From positions 1 through 64,000 of the forward strand of contig CAZIOH010000026.1 of assembly GCA_964540815.1 (NCBI GenBank): a DNA stretch of 64,000 nucleotides. The letters run 5' to 3'. The stretch is from CAZIOH01 sp964540815. GTDB taxonomy: Bacteria; Myxococcota_A; Polyangia; Fen-1088. The stretch's first letter is position 1; each line of letters starts with the position of its first letter. Shown here one piece after another: positions 1 through 8,556 of the stretch. A model generated the notes under the pieces. The model ran no database searches and was not told where the DNA came from. It was given only the letters and a program-made list of their open reading frames with translations. The translations under genes and the position numbers were made by a program.

Positions 1-656
1 TGATCGCCGAGTACTGCGGCGCGGCTCCGGGCGAGCGGATCCTCGATGCCTGCGCGGGGCTCGGCGGCAAGACCGCGCACCTCGCGGCCCTGGGCAACGG
101 CGATGGCGCCGGCACCGGCGTGCGCGTCGAGGCGTACGACATCTCGGCCTCCAAGCTGTCGGCGGCCCGGCAACAGCTCGCCCGCCTCGGAGTGCGGGGC
201 GTGGTCACCCGCGCCGCGGATCTGACCCTGCCCCTGCCCGACGACGTCGGGCTCTTCGACCGGGTGCTCCTCGATGCGCCGTGCTCGGGGCTCGGGGTCC
301 TGCGCCGCCATCCCGAGGCCCTGCTCCGCAAGACCGAGGCCAACCTCGCGCTGCTCGGCGACGCGCAGAAGCGAATGCTCGACAACGTCGCGCGGGTCGT
401 GCGGCCAGGCGGGCTCCTGGTCTACGCGGTGTGTACCTTCGATCGGGCGGAGACCGAGGAGGTGGTCGAGGCCTTCCTGGCGGCACACCCCCGCTTTCAA
501 CTGGAATCACCCGCGGCGATCCCGTCCACCGAGCCGGCTTCACGCTGGGACTCCCTCACGGTCGCCCCAGGGATCCTGCGAACCTGGCCCACCGGCGATC
601 CCGCCACCGACTCCGACGCCTTCTTCGCCGCCCGCTTCCGCGCAATCTCCCCATAG
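1..656 (+). CDS. rsmB: 16S rRNA m5C methyltransferase, C-terminal part
   Basis: This is the C-terminal part of an RsmB/Sun-type SAM-dependent rRNA cytosine-5 methyltransferase; the gene runs off the left edge and is read in frame from base 3. Visible motifs are the SAM-binding stretch LDACAGLGGKTAHLA, the motif IV cysteine in DAPCSGLGVLRRHPE and the motif VI cysteine in VYAVCTFDRAE. These two cysteines are the catalytic pair of RNA m5C methyltransferases. The family modifies C967 of 16S rRNA in E. coli. The HPE after motif IV is typical of RsmB. The N-terminal NusB-like domain, if present, lies outside the window. rpe follows on the same strand after 160 bp that hold a palindromic repeat, so joint transcription is uncertain. 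Confidence 0.9.
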   Translation, partial: IAEYCGAAPGERILDACAGLGGKTAHLAALGNGDGAGTGVRVEAYDISASKLSAARQQLARLGVRGVVTRAADLTLPLPDDVGLFDRVLLDAPCSGLGVLRRHPEALLRKTEANLALLGDAQKRMLDNVARVVRPGGLLVYAVCTFDRAETEEVVEAFLAAHPRFQLESPAAIPSTEPASRWDSLTVAPGILRTWPTGDPATDSDAFFAARFRAISP

Positions 657-705
657 ATCGATCCCCGCCATGAAGGCGCAACGAGGTCCGAAGTCCGGGC
701 CCAAT

Positions 706-772
706 TCCTCGTCCTCGTCGCCGTCCTCGTCCTCGTTCCCCGTCGCGCCCAGCCGCGTGACGAGGACGAGGC
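706..772. repeat. Dispersed GC palindromic repeat, copy 1
   Basis: Intergenic tract of degenerate TCGTCC hexamers that ends in a hairpin: CCTCGTCCTCGT pairs perfectly with ACGAGGACGAGG across a loop of about 23 nt. Positions 724-747 match 53393-53416 over 24 nt, and positions 708-731 are the exact reverse complement of 15660-15683 (24 nt). It lies between the end of rsmB and the start of rpe. It could form a transcript hairpin, but no U-tract follows, so a terminator role is unproven. Confidence 0.75.
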
Positions 773-816
773 TGGGGCTGGACCTTGGGGGGTAACTTTC
801 GCGGACGTACACTAAG

Positions 817-1521
817 ATGTTCCAGATGAACCGCCCTTTGCGCATTGCCCCTTCGATCCTGTCGGCAGACTTCGGGCGTCTGGCCGAGGAGGTGCGGGCG
901 CTCGAGGTGGCCGGCGCCGATCTCGTGCACGTCGACGTGATGGACGGTCGCTTCGTCCCCAACATGACCATCGGGCCGGTGGTGGTGGCCGCGCTGCGCC
1001 CGATCACCCACTTGCCGCTCGACGTCCACCTCATGATCATCGAGCCCGAGCGCTACATCGACGCATTCGCCGCGGCGGGGGCCGACATCATCACGGTCCA
1101 CGTCGAGGCTTGCCCGCACCTGCACCGGACCGTCCAGCAGATCCGCGGCACGGGGAAGAAGGCCTCGGTCTCTCTCAACCCGCACTCGCCGATCGACCAC
1201 CTCGACGTGGTGCTGCCGGATCTCGAGATGGTCCTGCTCATGACCGTGAATCCGGGGTTTGGTGGCCAGAAGTTCATCCCCGGGGTCGTTCCCAAGGTCC
1301 GGGCGCTGCGCGCGGAGATCGAGCGGCGTCACCTCGATCTCGACATCGAGGTGGACGGCGGGGTCACGCCCGAGACCGCTCCGATCCTGGGCGCGGCGGG
1401 AGCCACCGTGCTGGTCGCGGGCTCGGCGGTCTTCGCGAGCTCGGACTATGCCGCGAACATCGAGGCCCTGCGGGTCGCGGGACAGGCCGGGGCGGGCGCG
1501 TGGTCCGTCACCGGGTCGTGA
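817..1521 (+). CDS. rpe: Ribulose-phosphate 3-epimerase
   Basis: Converts ribulose 5-phosphate to xylulose 5-phosphate in the cytosolic pentose phosphate or Calvin pathway. The TIM-barrel family motifs appear in order: APSILSADF near the N-terminus, VHVDVMDGRFVPN, DVHLMI, SLNPHSP, the flexible phosphate loop MTVNPGFGGQKF, and IEVDGGV followed by the C-terminal phosphate-binding VAGSAVF. The 234-residue length is normal for the family (about 220-230). The ATG at 829 would give 230 residues and a more typical N-terminus (MNRPLRIAPSIL), so either start is possible. It stands after rsmB on the same strand and before a small lipoprotein gene. No metal-ligand loss is seen. Confidence 0.97.
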   Translation: MFQMNRPLRIAPSILSADFGRLAEEVRALEVAGADLVHVDVMDGRFVPNMTIGPVVVAALRPITHLPLDVHLMIIEPERYIDAFAAAGADIITVHVEACPHLHRTVQQIRGTGKKASVSLNPHSPIDHLDVVLPDLEMVLLMTVNPGFGGQKFIPGVVPKVRALRAEIERRHLDLDIEVDGGVTPETAPILGAAGATVLVAGSAVFASSDYAANIEALRVAGQAGAGAWSVTGS

Positions 1522-1587
1522 CAGAAACGAGACGCGGCCTCTTCCAGGCTCTCCTATTGTGCGGCGGTGTCGCCGTGCACGCTCTCC

Positions 1588-2079
1588 ATGACACCCCCGG
1601 CGGCCCGCGTTCGGGCCGGTGCCCGCCTCGTTCTCGTGCTCGTCCTCGCGCTGGGGGCGATCGGGAATCTGAGCGGGTGCTCCCTGTCGCTCGATACGAA
1701 CGGCGCCCAGTGCGCCCGGAACCAGGACTGTGCCCGGTTCCAGGGGGCCGTGTGTGACGCCGTCACCCACCTGTGCGTTCCTGGTGTCGCGTCGAAGCCG
1801 ACGCCGACGCTGGCGAATGCCGGAGATCCCACCGTCGACGCCGGGACCGACGGTGATCCCGCACGTGGAAGCGACGTCGCCGCCGGAGGCGCTGGCCCCG
1901 AGGGGACCGCGTCCGAAAGCAGCCGCGGATGTCGGGTCGCCGCCGGCTGTGCTCCGTGCGCGCCGCCCCCGTCGCTCGAGCTGCTGAACGGGTGCAGCGA
2001 CGTCATCTGCGTCGCCTTCGACAACCACGTGCGCCTCTCGAACCTCGGCCCCGACGGCGGCCTCACTCCGCTCCCGTGA
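1588..2079 (+). CDS. Small Cys-rich lipoprotein
   Basis: Predicted exported lipoprotein of 163 residues. A hydrophobic signal (LVLVLVLALGAIG) ends in the lipobox LSGC at about residue 31. The mature part begins with a spaced cysteine pattern (C-x4-DC-x6-C-x6-C) like those of myxobacterial surface proteins, followed by a Gly/Ala/Pro/Thr-rich linker and a second cysteine cluster (CRVAAGCAPCAPP). I recognise no catalytic domain. A GTG at 1567 would add seven residues; the ATG at 1588 gives a cleaner signal peptide. The PstS-like gene starts 11 bp downstream, so the two are probably co-transcribed and the lipoprotein may work with that binding protein. Confidence 0.65.
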   Translation: MTPPAARVRAGARLVLVLVLALGAIGNLSGCSLSLDTNGAQCARNQDCARFQGAVCDAVTHLCVPGVASKPTPTLANAGDPTVDAGTDGDPARGSDVAAGGAGPEGTASESSRGCRVAAGCAPCAPPPSLELLNGCSDVICVAFDNHVRLSNLGPDGGLTPLP

Positions 2080-2090
2080 CCCTGAACGCC

Positions 2091-3443
2091 ATGTCCAGGC
2101 CGCAGCCCAGCTCCCGTCACACGCAGGCTCGAGCCGCCGAGGGGGCGATCCTCACGCCGCCCTGCCGGGCCGGCGTCCCGACACGCGCCGCGGAGGATTT
2201 GGTCCTTGTCCTGGTCCTGGTCCTCGGACTTGGCCTCGGGGCGGTGCGGTCCGCCTCGGCCGCGGATTGCACCACCGCGCGCAATCCGGTCTACGTGGCC
2301 GGCTCGACCGCCGCAAAGCCCATCCTGGCCCAGGTCGCGAAGTTCCTGGCCGCGCAGAATCCACCCGTGACCATCGTCTATTCCGGGCAAGGCTCCTGCG
2401 CCGGGGTCGACGCCATCCTCAACGGCACCCCGCTGCGCGGTGCGGTCGCCACCGCGACCGCGCTCAGCACCTGGGACGCCACCGGCGCGGAGCTCAAGTG
2501 CGACCTCGCGGCCGCGCCCGCGCCGGCGACCACATCGGGCGCCACGCCCGGAACCACCTCCGCGTTGCCCACCCGGACCGTGGTGGCGGACATCGGCTTG
2601 TCGGATGTGTTCGCCAGCACCTGCTTCTCGTTGCCGGGGGGCCTTCCATCGAACGTCCAGGATTTTCTCGGCCCGGTGCAGACCATGACCTTCGTGGTTC
2701 CGAAGTCCTCTCCCGAGCGCTCGATCAGCGCCGAGGCCGCCTACTACGTCTTCGGGTTCGGCGCGACCTCCGGGGCGAGCCCCTGGACCGACGAGGCGTG
2801 GCTCCTGCACCGAGACGCGCAGTCGGGGACCGAGCGCATGATCGCCACGGCCATCGGGGTGCCGCCGGGCCGCTGGAAGGGAACCGGCACCACCTCCAGC
2901 ACGGATCTGCTCGGCCGTCTCACCGCCCCGGGCACCGGGGCGCAGACGCTCGGCATCCTCGCGACCGACGTGGCCCAGAGCAACCTCGGCATGCTCAACA
3001 TCCTCGCCTACCAGCACTTCGGGCAGACCTGCGGCTATTATCCGGATCGGGACGCGACCACCAACGAGAAGATCAACGTTCGGGACGGGCACTACGCGAT
3101 CTGGGGCCCGGTGCATCTGTTCACCCGCCTCGGCGGGGCGGGGTATCCCGCCAACGCCTATGCGGGCGACGTCATCGGTTACGTGACGGGGACCAAGGTG
3201 GCGCCCGCGGGACTGGACCTGGTCGCGCTCGAGGCGCAGAGCCACGTCGTCCCTCCCTGCGCCATGCGGGTGAGGCGCACCGAGGAGCTCGGACCGCTCG
3301 CGTCCTTCGCGCCGCCCGGCGCCTGCGGTTGCTACTACGACAAGGTCGCGAACGGCAGCACGAGCTGTCAGGTCTGCGCCTCGGCCCACGATTGCCCAGC
3401 GGCGAGCCCCGCCTGCAGCTACGGATACTGCGAGACCCAGTGA
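2091..3443 (+). CDS. PstS-like periplasmic substrate-binding protein
   Basis: 450 residues with a long basic N-terminus and a hydrophobic LVLVLVLGLGLGAVRSASA signal. The mature start VYVAGSTAAKPILAQVAKFL, then IVYSGQGSCAGVDAIL, resembles the first lobe of PstS-type phosphate-binding proteins, where the G-S-T loop binds the anion. Later ADIGLSDVF and QTMTFVVPKSS match the SDAP-like and hinge regions of type 2 periplasmic binding folds. The C-terminal 40 residues are cysteine-rich (CQVCASAHDCPAASPACSYG), which is unusual for PstS. No permease or ATPase genes lie nearby, so a transport role is only inferred; it could be a stand-alone binding or sensing protein. The ATG at 2091 fits the spacing after the upstream lipoprotein; the open frame extends further upstream but overlaps that gene. 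Confidence 0.75.
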   Translation: MSRPQPSSRHTQARAAEGAILTPPCRAGVPTRAAEDLVLVLVLVLGLGLGAVRSASAADCTTARNPVYVAGSTAAKPILAQVAKFLAAQNPPVTIVYSGQGSCAGVDAILNGTPLRGAVATATALSTWDATGAELKCDLAAAPAPATTSGATPGTTSALPTRTVVADIGLSDVFASTCFSLPGGLPSNVQDFLGPVQTMTFVVPKSSPERSISAEAAYYVFGFGATSGASPWTDEAWLLHRDAQSGTERMIATAIGVPPGRWKGTGTTSSTDLLGRLTAPGTGAQTLGILATDVAQSNLGMLNILAYQHFGQTCGYYPDRDATTNEKINVRDGHYAIWGPVHLFTRLGGAGYPANAYAGDVIGYVTGTKVAPAGLDLVALEAQSHVVPPCAMRVRRTEELGPLASFAPPGACGCYYDKVANGSTSCQVCASAHDCPAASPACSYGYCETQ

Positions 3444-3483
3444 CGGCAATGCCGGTCGGGCACGGACCGACGGGTCGCCGGTT

Positions 3484-4563
3484 TCACCAGGGGCCCGTTC
3501 GACCCGGGGCCTCCGCCTGGCCGGTCGGATCGAGCGTGACGTAGAGCGAGGCCGCGGCCATCAGCAGCGTCCCCGCGAGGAAGCCGTCCGTGACCAGGGC
3601 GAGGCGCCTCGCCCGGCTGGACGGAGCGTCGAGATCGCCCGGTGCCAGCGGATACCCGTCGCGGCGCTGTTGCAGGTCCCGGGACGCGGCGAGCGCCATC
3701 CCGCCAGAGATCGCCGCACCCGCGGCGAGCAGGGCCGTCGCGCTCCAGGTCACCCAGATCGCTGGCCCGACCGACCGCGCGGGCTCTGCCCCTCCGTGGG
3801 GGGGCCTGCCGGTGGTCGTGAACCATCCTGCCGCCCGGCTGCTGGTCGTGCCGGGATCGGCGGAGCCGGCGAGCGCGGACAGGCCATTCCCCGAGAGCCC
3901 GGGCACCGGCCGGGCGAACCGGATCCGCGCCGTCTCTCCCCCGATGACCTCGACCATCCGCACCGAGCGCGGGCCGGCGGGCCGCACCAGCTCGAGCTTG
4001 CGTTGACCGACGCTGGCGGACAGCGGGCCGGCGACGGGCGCGCTCGCCACCTTCACGTCGTCGAGCAAGATGTCCGCGCCGTCGTCGGTGGTGTCGGTCG
4101 CGATCTCGATGCGGCCGATGCGCCGCTCGAGCTGCTGGATGTCCTGCTCCACCTTCTCCCGCCGCCCGCCCGGCAGATCCCCGCCGCCGTCGCGCAGGTA
4201 GTGTCGAAAGTGCGCCAGCGCCTGCACGTAGTCCTGTCGCTGATAGGAGATCTGGCCGAGGTTGTAGAGGATCTTGTAGCTCGGGACGAGCTGATAGGCG
4301 CGCTCGAGCTCCGCCGTGGCCCCCGCCAGATCGGCGTCGTCGTAAAGCTCTATCCCGCGGCGAAAGTGCTTCTCGGCCTCGCTGCGCGCCACCCCCGCGC
4401 CGTCGTGACCGACGAGCGGCGGGTCGGGCGAGTCGGCGGCCTGGGACACCCGAGGGGGCCCGGCCACGAGCGCCAGCAGCAGCAATGGGGTCACCAGGGT
4501 CGCACGAAGGCTCCGGCGGACCACGCGCACGTCACGGGCGGGCGGGCGTCGAGTGATGCTCAC
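3484..4563 (-). CDS. TPR/PEGA-like membrane protein
   Basis: 359 residues, starting at a GTG that overlaps the stop of the upstream kinase gene by the sequence GTGA, so the two are translationally coupled. An N-terminal signal or anchor (LVTPLLLLALVAGPPRVSQA) precedes a TPR region around residues 60-130 (HFRRGIELYDDADLAGATAELERAY, then QRQDYVQALAHFRHYL). A PEGA-like beta domain at about 150-220 contains GADILLDDVKVASAPVAGPL. Two hydrophobic segments close the protein (VTWSATALLAAGAAISGGMA and FLAGTLLMAAASLYVTL). This layout is common in myxobacterial proteins partnered with Ser/Thr kinases. It is probably a periplasm-facing partner or output of the kinase; no enzyme motif is seen. Confidence 0.75.
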   Translation of the reverse strand: MSITRRPPARDVRVVRRSLRATLVTPLLLLALVAGPPRVSQAADSPDPPLVGHDGAGVARSEAEKHFRRGIELYDDADLAGATAELERAYQLVPSYKILYNLGQISYQRQDYVQALAHFRHYLRDGGGDLPGGRREKVEQDIQQLERRIGRIEIATDTTDDGADILLDDVKVASAPVAGPLSASVGQRKLELVRPAGPRSVRMVEVIGGETARIRFARPVPGLSGNGLSALAGSADPGTTSSRAAGWFTTTGRPPHGGAEPARSVGPAIWVTWSATALLAAGAAISGGMALAASRDLQQRRDGYPLAPGDLDAPSSRARRLALVTDGFLAGTLLMAAASLYVTLDPTGQAEAPGRTGPW

Positions 4564-6140
4564 GGGGAAAACGGGCTCTCGGTGTCGATCTCTCGCCGAC
4601 GGGTGGAGGGCGGCGGCGCACCCAGATCGACCGAGAAGGCGTCAGCCCCAGCCGGCACGCCTTCGGGGAGCCACCGCTGACCGGACTGACCGCGCCCCAC
4701 GTCACGCTCATCGCGCCAGGCCCATCGCTCGTGGGTGTCTTCGCGCCGGTGCTGGCGCGCCCGCCGGAGCGCCGTGCTCCGGGGCGCCTCGTCGGTCTCG
4801 AGCGGCACGGTTCGCGGCGGCGCCGACACCGAAGGGCTGGGCGCCGGGCTGGGTGCCGCGCGCAAAGACCGACCAGGTGAAGACCAGGACGAAGACGCGG
4901 GCGAAGGCGGAACCGGCCCGCCCCTGTGAAGCCCGGTGCCACCACGCACGATCAATCCGAGCACGACGAGCCCACCGCAGGCCAGGGCCGATGTCCTCAC
5001 CCACCGCCATCCGCGGCGCGCGGCGACATCGGTGGGCAGCGTCGGCATGGGATCGGGGGTCTCGGGCGGAATCGGGTCACGGGTGAGCTCTCGGGCTCCG
5101 CCGGGCTCGACCGCGGGCGGGGCGGTTTCCCCGGTCGCCCGCAGGCCGCTGCCGAGGTGTCGGTCGATCACCGCCTGCCGCTCGGCGCGCTCGTGCGCGA
5201 ACGCCATCGAGACCAGCTTGCCGAGGTGGCGGGTGTGCGAATCGGCCACGAGCGGCAGCATGCCCTGCAGCGCGTGCTCCATCTCGGCCGCCGTCGCGTA
5301 GCGGTCGTCGGGGTTCATCGCGAGGGCCTTGCGACACACGTCCTCGAGACCGGAGGGCAAGGCGCTGGTCGAGCGCACGGGGGGCAGCGGCAAGCCGTAC
5401 GACAGGTGCCGGACGATCGTCACCTCCGTCATGCCCTGCCACATGCGCCGGCCCGCGAGCAGCTCCCACAGGATGACCCCGACCGAGAACAGATCGGCCC
5501 TCCGATCGACGGGCTGCGGGCGGAGCTGGTCGGGGGCCATGTACGCGAGCTTGCCCTTGATGGTTCCCGGGCGGGTCTCGTGGGAGGCCGCCACCATCTT
5601 CGCCACCCCGAAGTCCACCAGCTTGACGTGGCCATCGTAGGTGATGAAGACATTGTGGGGGCTCACGTCCCGGTGCACGACCCCGAGCGGCCGGCCGTCG
5701 TAGTCGGTGAGATCGTGGACATGTCCGAGCCCCGCCAGGATCTCGATGACGATGCGCAGGCGCAGCGCGAGCGGCAGGGTGAGCTCCGTGGTCCCGCGTG
5801 CGGCCGACAGCCGGTTTTGCACCCGGGTCAGCGGCTGCCCGTCGAGGTACTCCATGGCGATGGTGAGTCGGCCGTCGTGCTCGCTGACCTCGTAGGTCTG
5901 GACCACGTTCGGATGGCTCATGCGGACGGACAGGCGGGCCTCGTCGAGGAACATGGCGGCGAACGTCGGGTCGGACGCCAGCTCGGGCCAGATGCGCTTC
6001 AGAACCACCACCTTCCGGACGGTGGCTTCGGAGGCCACGGCCAGGAACACCTCGGCCATGCCACCCCGCCCGATCCGCGCGAGCTCGCGGTATCGCGGGG
6101 CGGCGTCGATGGGTCCTACGTGGGCGTCGGATGGCGGCAT
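4560..6140 (-). CDS. Transmembrane Ser/Thr protein kinase
   Basis: PknB-type (Hanks-type) kinase of 526 residues. Seen in order: glycine loop IGRGGMAEVFLA, the lysine in VVVLKRIWPE, catalytic loop HRDVSPHNV, DFGVAKM, and the activation segment GTIKGKLAYMAPDQL, where the usual APE is APD. HRDVSPHN in place of HRDLKPEN is a frequent myxobacterial variant and keeps the catalytic Asp and Asn. After the kinase domain come a Pro-rich stretch, one membrane helix (ALACGGLVVLGLIV), and a Pro/Ser-rich tail of about 110 residues. The ATG at 6140 is chosen; a TTG at 6227 would add 29 residues. It is coupled by overlap to the downstream TPR/PEGA-like gene, suggesting a sensor and partner pair. Confidence 0.92.
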   Translation of the reverse strand: MPPSDAHVGPIDAAPRYRELARIGRGGMAEVFLAVASEATVRKVVVLKRIWPELASDPTFAAMFLDEARLSVRMSHPNVVQTYEVSEHDGRLTIAMEYLDGQPLTRVQNRLSAARGTTELTLPLALRLRIVIEILAGLGHVHDLTDYDGRPLGVVHRDVSPHNVFITYDGHVKLVDFGVAKMVAASHETRPGTIKGKLAYMAPDQLRPQPVDRRADLFSVGVILWELLAGRRMWQGMTEVTIVRHLSYGLPLPPVRSTSALPSGLEDVCRKALAMNPDDRYATAAEMEHALQGMLPLVADSHTRHLGKLVSMAFAHERAERQAVIDRHLGSGLRATGETAPPAVEPGGARELTRDPIPPETPDPMPTLPTDVAARRGWRWVRTSALACGGLVVLGLIVRGGTGLHRGGPVPPSPASSSWSSPGRSLRAAPSPAPSPSVSAPPRTVPLETDEAPRSTALRRARQHRREDTHERWAWRDERDVGRGQSGQRWLPEGVPAGADAFSVDLGAPPPSTRRREIDTESPFSP

Positions 6141-6510
6141 GTCGATGGCGATGGGCGACTCGGGGAGCGTCCCAGCGCGCGACACTAGCCCTGGCCCATC
6201 GACAGGGGGGTGAAACTTCCGTGACAAGCGGCCGAACTCGACCAGACCAGACAGGGGCTACCCTCGCTCCAGTGCATGGGGCATCCGGGCAGCCTTGCAT
6301 CGAGGCAAGGTCACCTGGGCCCGGGAACTGGGAGGCGCGGGGGGAGGCAAGAGCGTACGGGTGGATGGGGCGGAGCAGGTGCGACCTCGAGGCGCCGCGA
6401 GCGGCGCGGGGGTGAAGGTGGGGGAGTTGGCGGTCTGGCTCCGGGGTCGACCCGTTTCCTTGTGTTCCGTCGGGTTCGGGCTCGCTGCGGTTCTTGCAGA
6501 GGCGTGGGCC

Positions 6511-8256
6511 ATGCCTTCCTCGAGCTCCGGGGTTCCACGGTTCCGCCTCGTCTTCCGCCTGTCTCTGGGGCTCGGTCTCGGGGGGGTGGTTGCCGCCTGC
6601 GCCGGGATTCATACCGTCGAGCCGGTCGTGGGCGCGGCCGGGGGCGCTGCGGGTTCTGTCGGCGTCGGCGGTGGCCCCGCAACTGGCACCGGCGGGACCG
6701 CGAGGGGCGGGCTCCTCCTTGGCGGGGGCGGCGCGTCTGGCCGGGGGCAGGGTGTCACGTGCAGCCCGTGCACCGACTTCCCCGCGGCGCCCATCTTCGA
6801 CAGCGGGGCGCCCGACAACTCCCAGGCGTTGCTCGGTCCGTCCGGCGGCAGTGGGGCCAGCGCGCCCGGCTCGACCGCGCCCTGCTTGCTCGAGCCGGAG
6901 GACGGCTCCCTGTTTCCACGCAACTGGTTGCGCCCCCGCTTCCGCTTCGCGCCCGCCGGTAATCAGGATCTCTTCGAGCTGCGGCTGCACGTCGACAACC
7001 AGGCCAATGATCTCGTCGTCTACACCACCGCGACCAGCTGGACGATGCCCAAGGATCTGTGGAAGTCCCTCTCCATCGACGCCACCGATCGCGACATCGC
7101 CGTGACCGTCCGGGGCGTCGCGCGCGCCGCCGCCGGCGCGGGGGGCGGCGCCAGCTCCGCCGCCAGCGCCACGATCCGCATCGCGCCCGCCAGCGCGGAC
7201 GGGACCATCGTGTACTGGACCACCTCGGGCGGCTCCGCGCTGAAGGGGTTTCACGTCGGCGACGAGAGCGTCACCACCGTGCTCACGCCGTCGAACGCCT
7301 CCGGGCAATGCGTGGCCTGCCACAGCTCGACCCCCGACGGTGCGTTCATCGGCTTCTCGGCCTCGCCGATCGTGAGCGGCAACTCCTCTCACATCGAGAT
7401 CCGGTCCGGGCAGAATCCAGCACAACAACCGAGCTTCCTCTCCGCCTCGGCGCAGACCCTGCTCGCGCGCGTGCAGCAGCAGCTGCCCACCTTCTCGCGA
7501 GGGCACTGGACGTCCGGTGATCACGTCCTCGTCGTCGCCGAGTCCGACACCCCCGGAGTGCCAGCCAGGACCCACCTCGACTGGATCGATCTCGAGGCCA
7601 GCTCGACCGCGCAGGGGGTGGGCTGGGGCGAGCTGGCGCGAACCGGCGATCCGGGCGCGGGCCCCGCGCACCCGTTCTTCAGCCACGATGGCCAGAGCTT
7701 GGTCTACGCCTCGTCCTCCGGGATGATCAACGGCGGGATCGTGGATCACGGCGATCTGTACCGGATCCCGTTCGCCGATCGAAAGGGCGGGGCTGCCAGC
7801 CCCATCCCGGGGGCCAGCACCACGCAGTGGAACGAGTTCTACCCGGCGCTGTCGAGCGACGATGGGTTGCTGGCCTTCACGCGTACCCCGGACGGACAGA
7901 CCAGCTACGACAACGCCGCCGCGGAGATCTTCGTCGTGAGGGCGGCCGGTGGCACCCCCACCCGTCTCCGCGCGAACGATCCGGTCGCGTGCCTCGGCAG
8001 GACCAGCCCCGGGCTCACCAACAGCTGGCCCAAGTGGGCCCCGACCGCCGGGAGCGTCCTCGGCAAGACCTACCACTGGCTCATCTTCTCGTCGAAGCGC
8101 CTCGACCAGTCGCACCCGCAGCTCTTCATGGCGGCCGTGGTCGAGGACGAATTCGGTTTCAGCACCACGCCGGCGCTCTACCTGTGGAATCAACCGGCCG
8201 GCGAGAACAACCACACGCCCGCGTGGGACGTCTTCCAGATCCCCGCGGTCGAGTGA
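6511..8256 (+). CDS. TolB-like lipoprotein with CxxCH motif
   Basis: 581-residue lipoprotein: signal peptide with lipobox VAAC (Cys30), a Gly-rich linker to about residue 95, then a beta-rich N-domain and a PD40/TolB-type beta-propeller region. Blades include HPFFSHDGQSLVYAS, YPALSSDDGLLAFTRTPDG and EIFVVRAAGGTPTRL. Between them is a CVACH motif (Cys267, Cys270, His271) in GQCVACHSSTPDGAFIGF, which is a c-type haem attachment pattern. Such CxxCH-interrupted propellers are found in myxobacterial and planctomycete surface proteins; the function is unknown. It lies 300 bp upstream of DUF1592/DUF1552 cassette A on the same strand, so it may belong to the same system. The ATG at 6511 is chosen because it gives a proper signal peptide. 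Confidence 0.75.
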   Translation: MPSSSSGVPRFRLVFRLSLGLGLGGVVAACAGIHTVEPVVGAAGGAAGSVGVGGGPATGTGGTARGGLLLGGGGASGRGQGVTCSPCTDFPAAPIFDSGAPDNSQALLGPSGGSGASAPGSTAPCLLEPEDGSLFPRNWLRPRFRFAPAGNQDLFELRLHVDNQANDLVVYTTATSWTMPKDLWKSLSIDATDRDIAVTVRGVARAAAGAGGGASSAASATIRIAPASADGTIVYWTTSGGSALKGFHVGDESVTTVLTPSNASGQCVACHSSTPDGAFIGFSASPIVSGNSSHIEIRSGQNPAQQPSFLSASAQTLLARVQQQLPTFSRGHWTSGDHVLVVAESDTPGVPARTHLDWIDLEASSTAQGVGWGELARTGDPGAGPAHPFFSHDGQSLVYASSSGMINGGIVDHGDLYRIPFADRKGGAASPIPGASTTQWNEFYPALSSDDGLLAFTRTPDGQTSYDNAAAEIFVVRAAGGTPTRLRANDPVACLGRTSPGLTNSWPKWAPTAGSVLGKTYHWLIFSSKRLDQSHPQLFMAAVVEDEFGFSTTPALYLWNQPAGENNHTPAWDVFQIPAVE

Positions 8257-8556
8257 AGGGTCGGCTCGGGACGCGTGGGCGTAACGCGCTGCTCCAGGCT
8301 TTGTAAAGAGTCCACTCAAAATGACTGGACCTTGCCTGGCGAGGGTGCGAAGATCACACTATCCGACGCGGTGGCCGTGAGCCCTGACGGCCAGAGGACC
8401 ATGCCCCTCATGGTGCTCGTGCCGTGGGATCGCCGAATTGGTCGAGCGCGGGGCTGAACCCGAAAGGTACTGCTGCCCATGGCAACACTGTCGGACGCCT
8501 TCCCGTGTGGTGCGCCTCGAGTCGTGACGACACGATGTCGAGCGCGGCCCCGTCGC
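8257..8556. other. Intergenic leader before cassette A
   Basis: This 300-bp stretch between the TolB-like gene and DUF1592 A has no convincing gene. It holds an imperfect dyad at 8309-8331 (AGTCCACTCA, 3-nt spacer, TGACTGGACC; 8 of 10 arm positions pair) in a locally AT-richer patch. It could be an operator or part of a promoter for cassette A. An in-frame extension of the DUF1592 frame back to 8479 is less likely because it buries the signal peptide. Confidence 0.4.

Noticed and set aside
556..2028. Minus-strand frame of 490 residues opposite rsmB and rpe
   Set aside because: Antisense to a confident rpe; composition is His/Arg/Gly-rich without any family motif.
5077..8319. Long minus-strand open frame opposite the TolB-like lipoprotein gene and through the kinase
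   Set aside because: It is a shadow frame of real genes in high-GC DNA: Arg/Gly/Pro-rich, no motifs, and the plus-strand and other minus-strand frames here are clear proteins.
8309..8331. Dyad considered as a terminator for the TolB-like gene
   Set aside because: The stem is short and imperfect, with no T-tract; an operator or chance is as likely.
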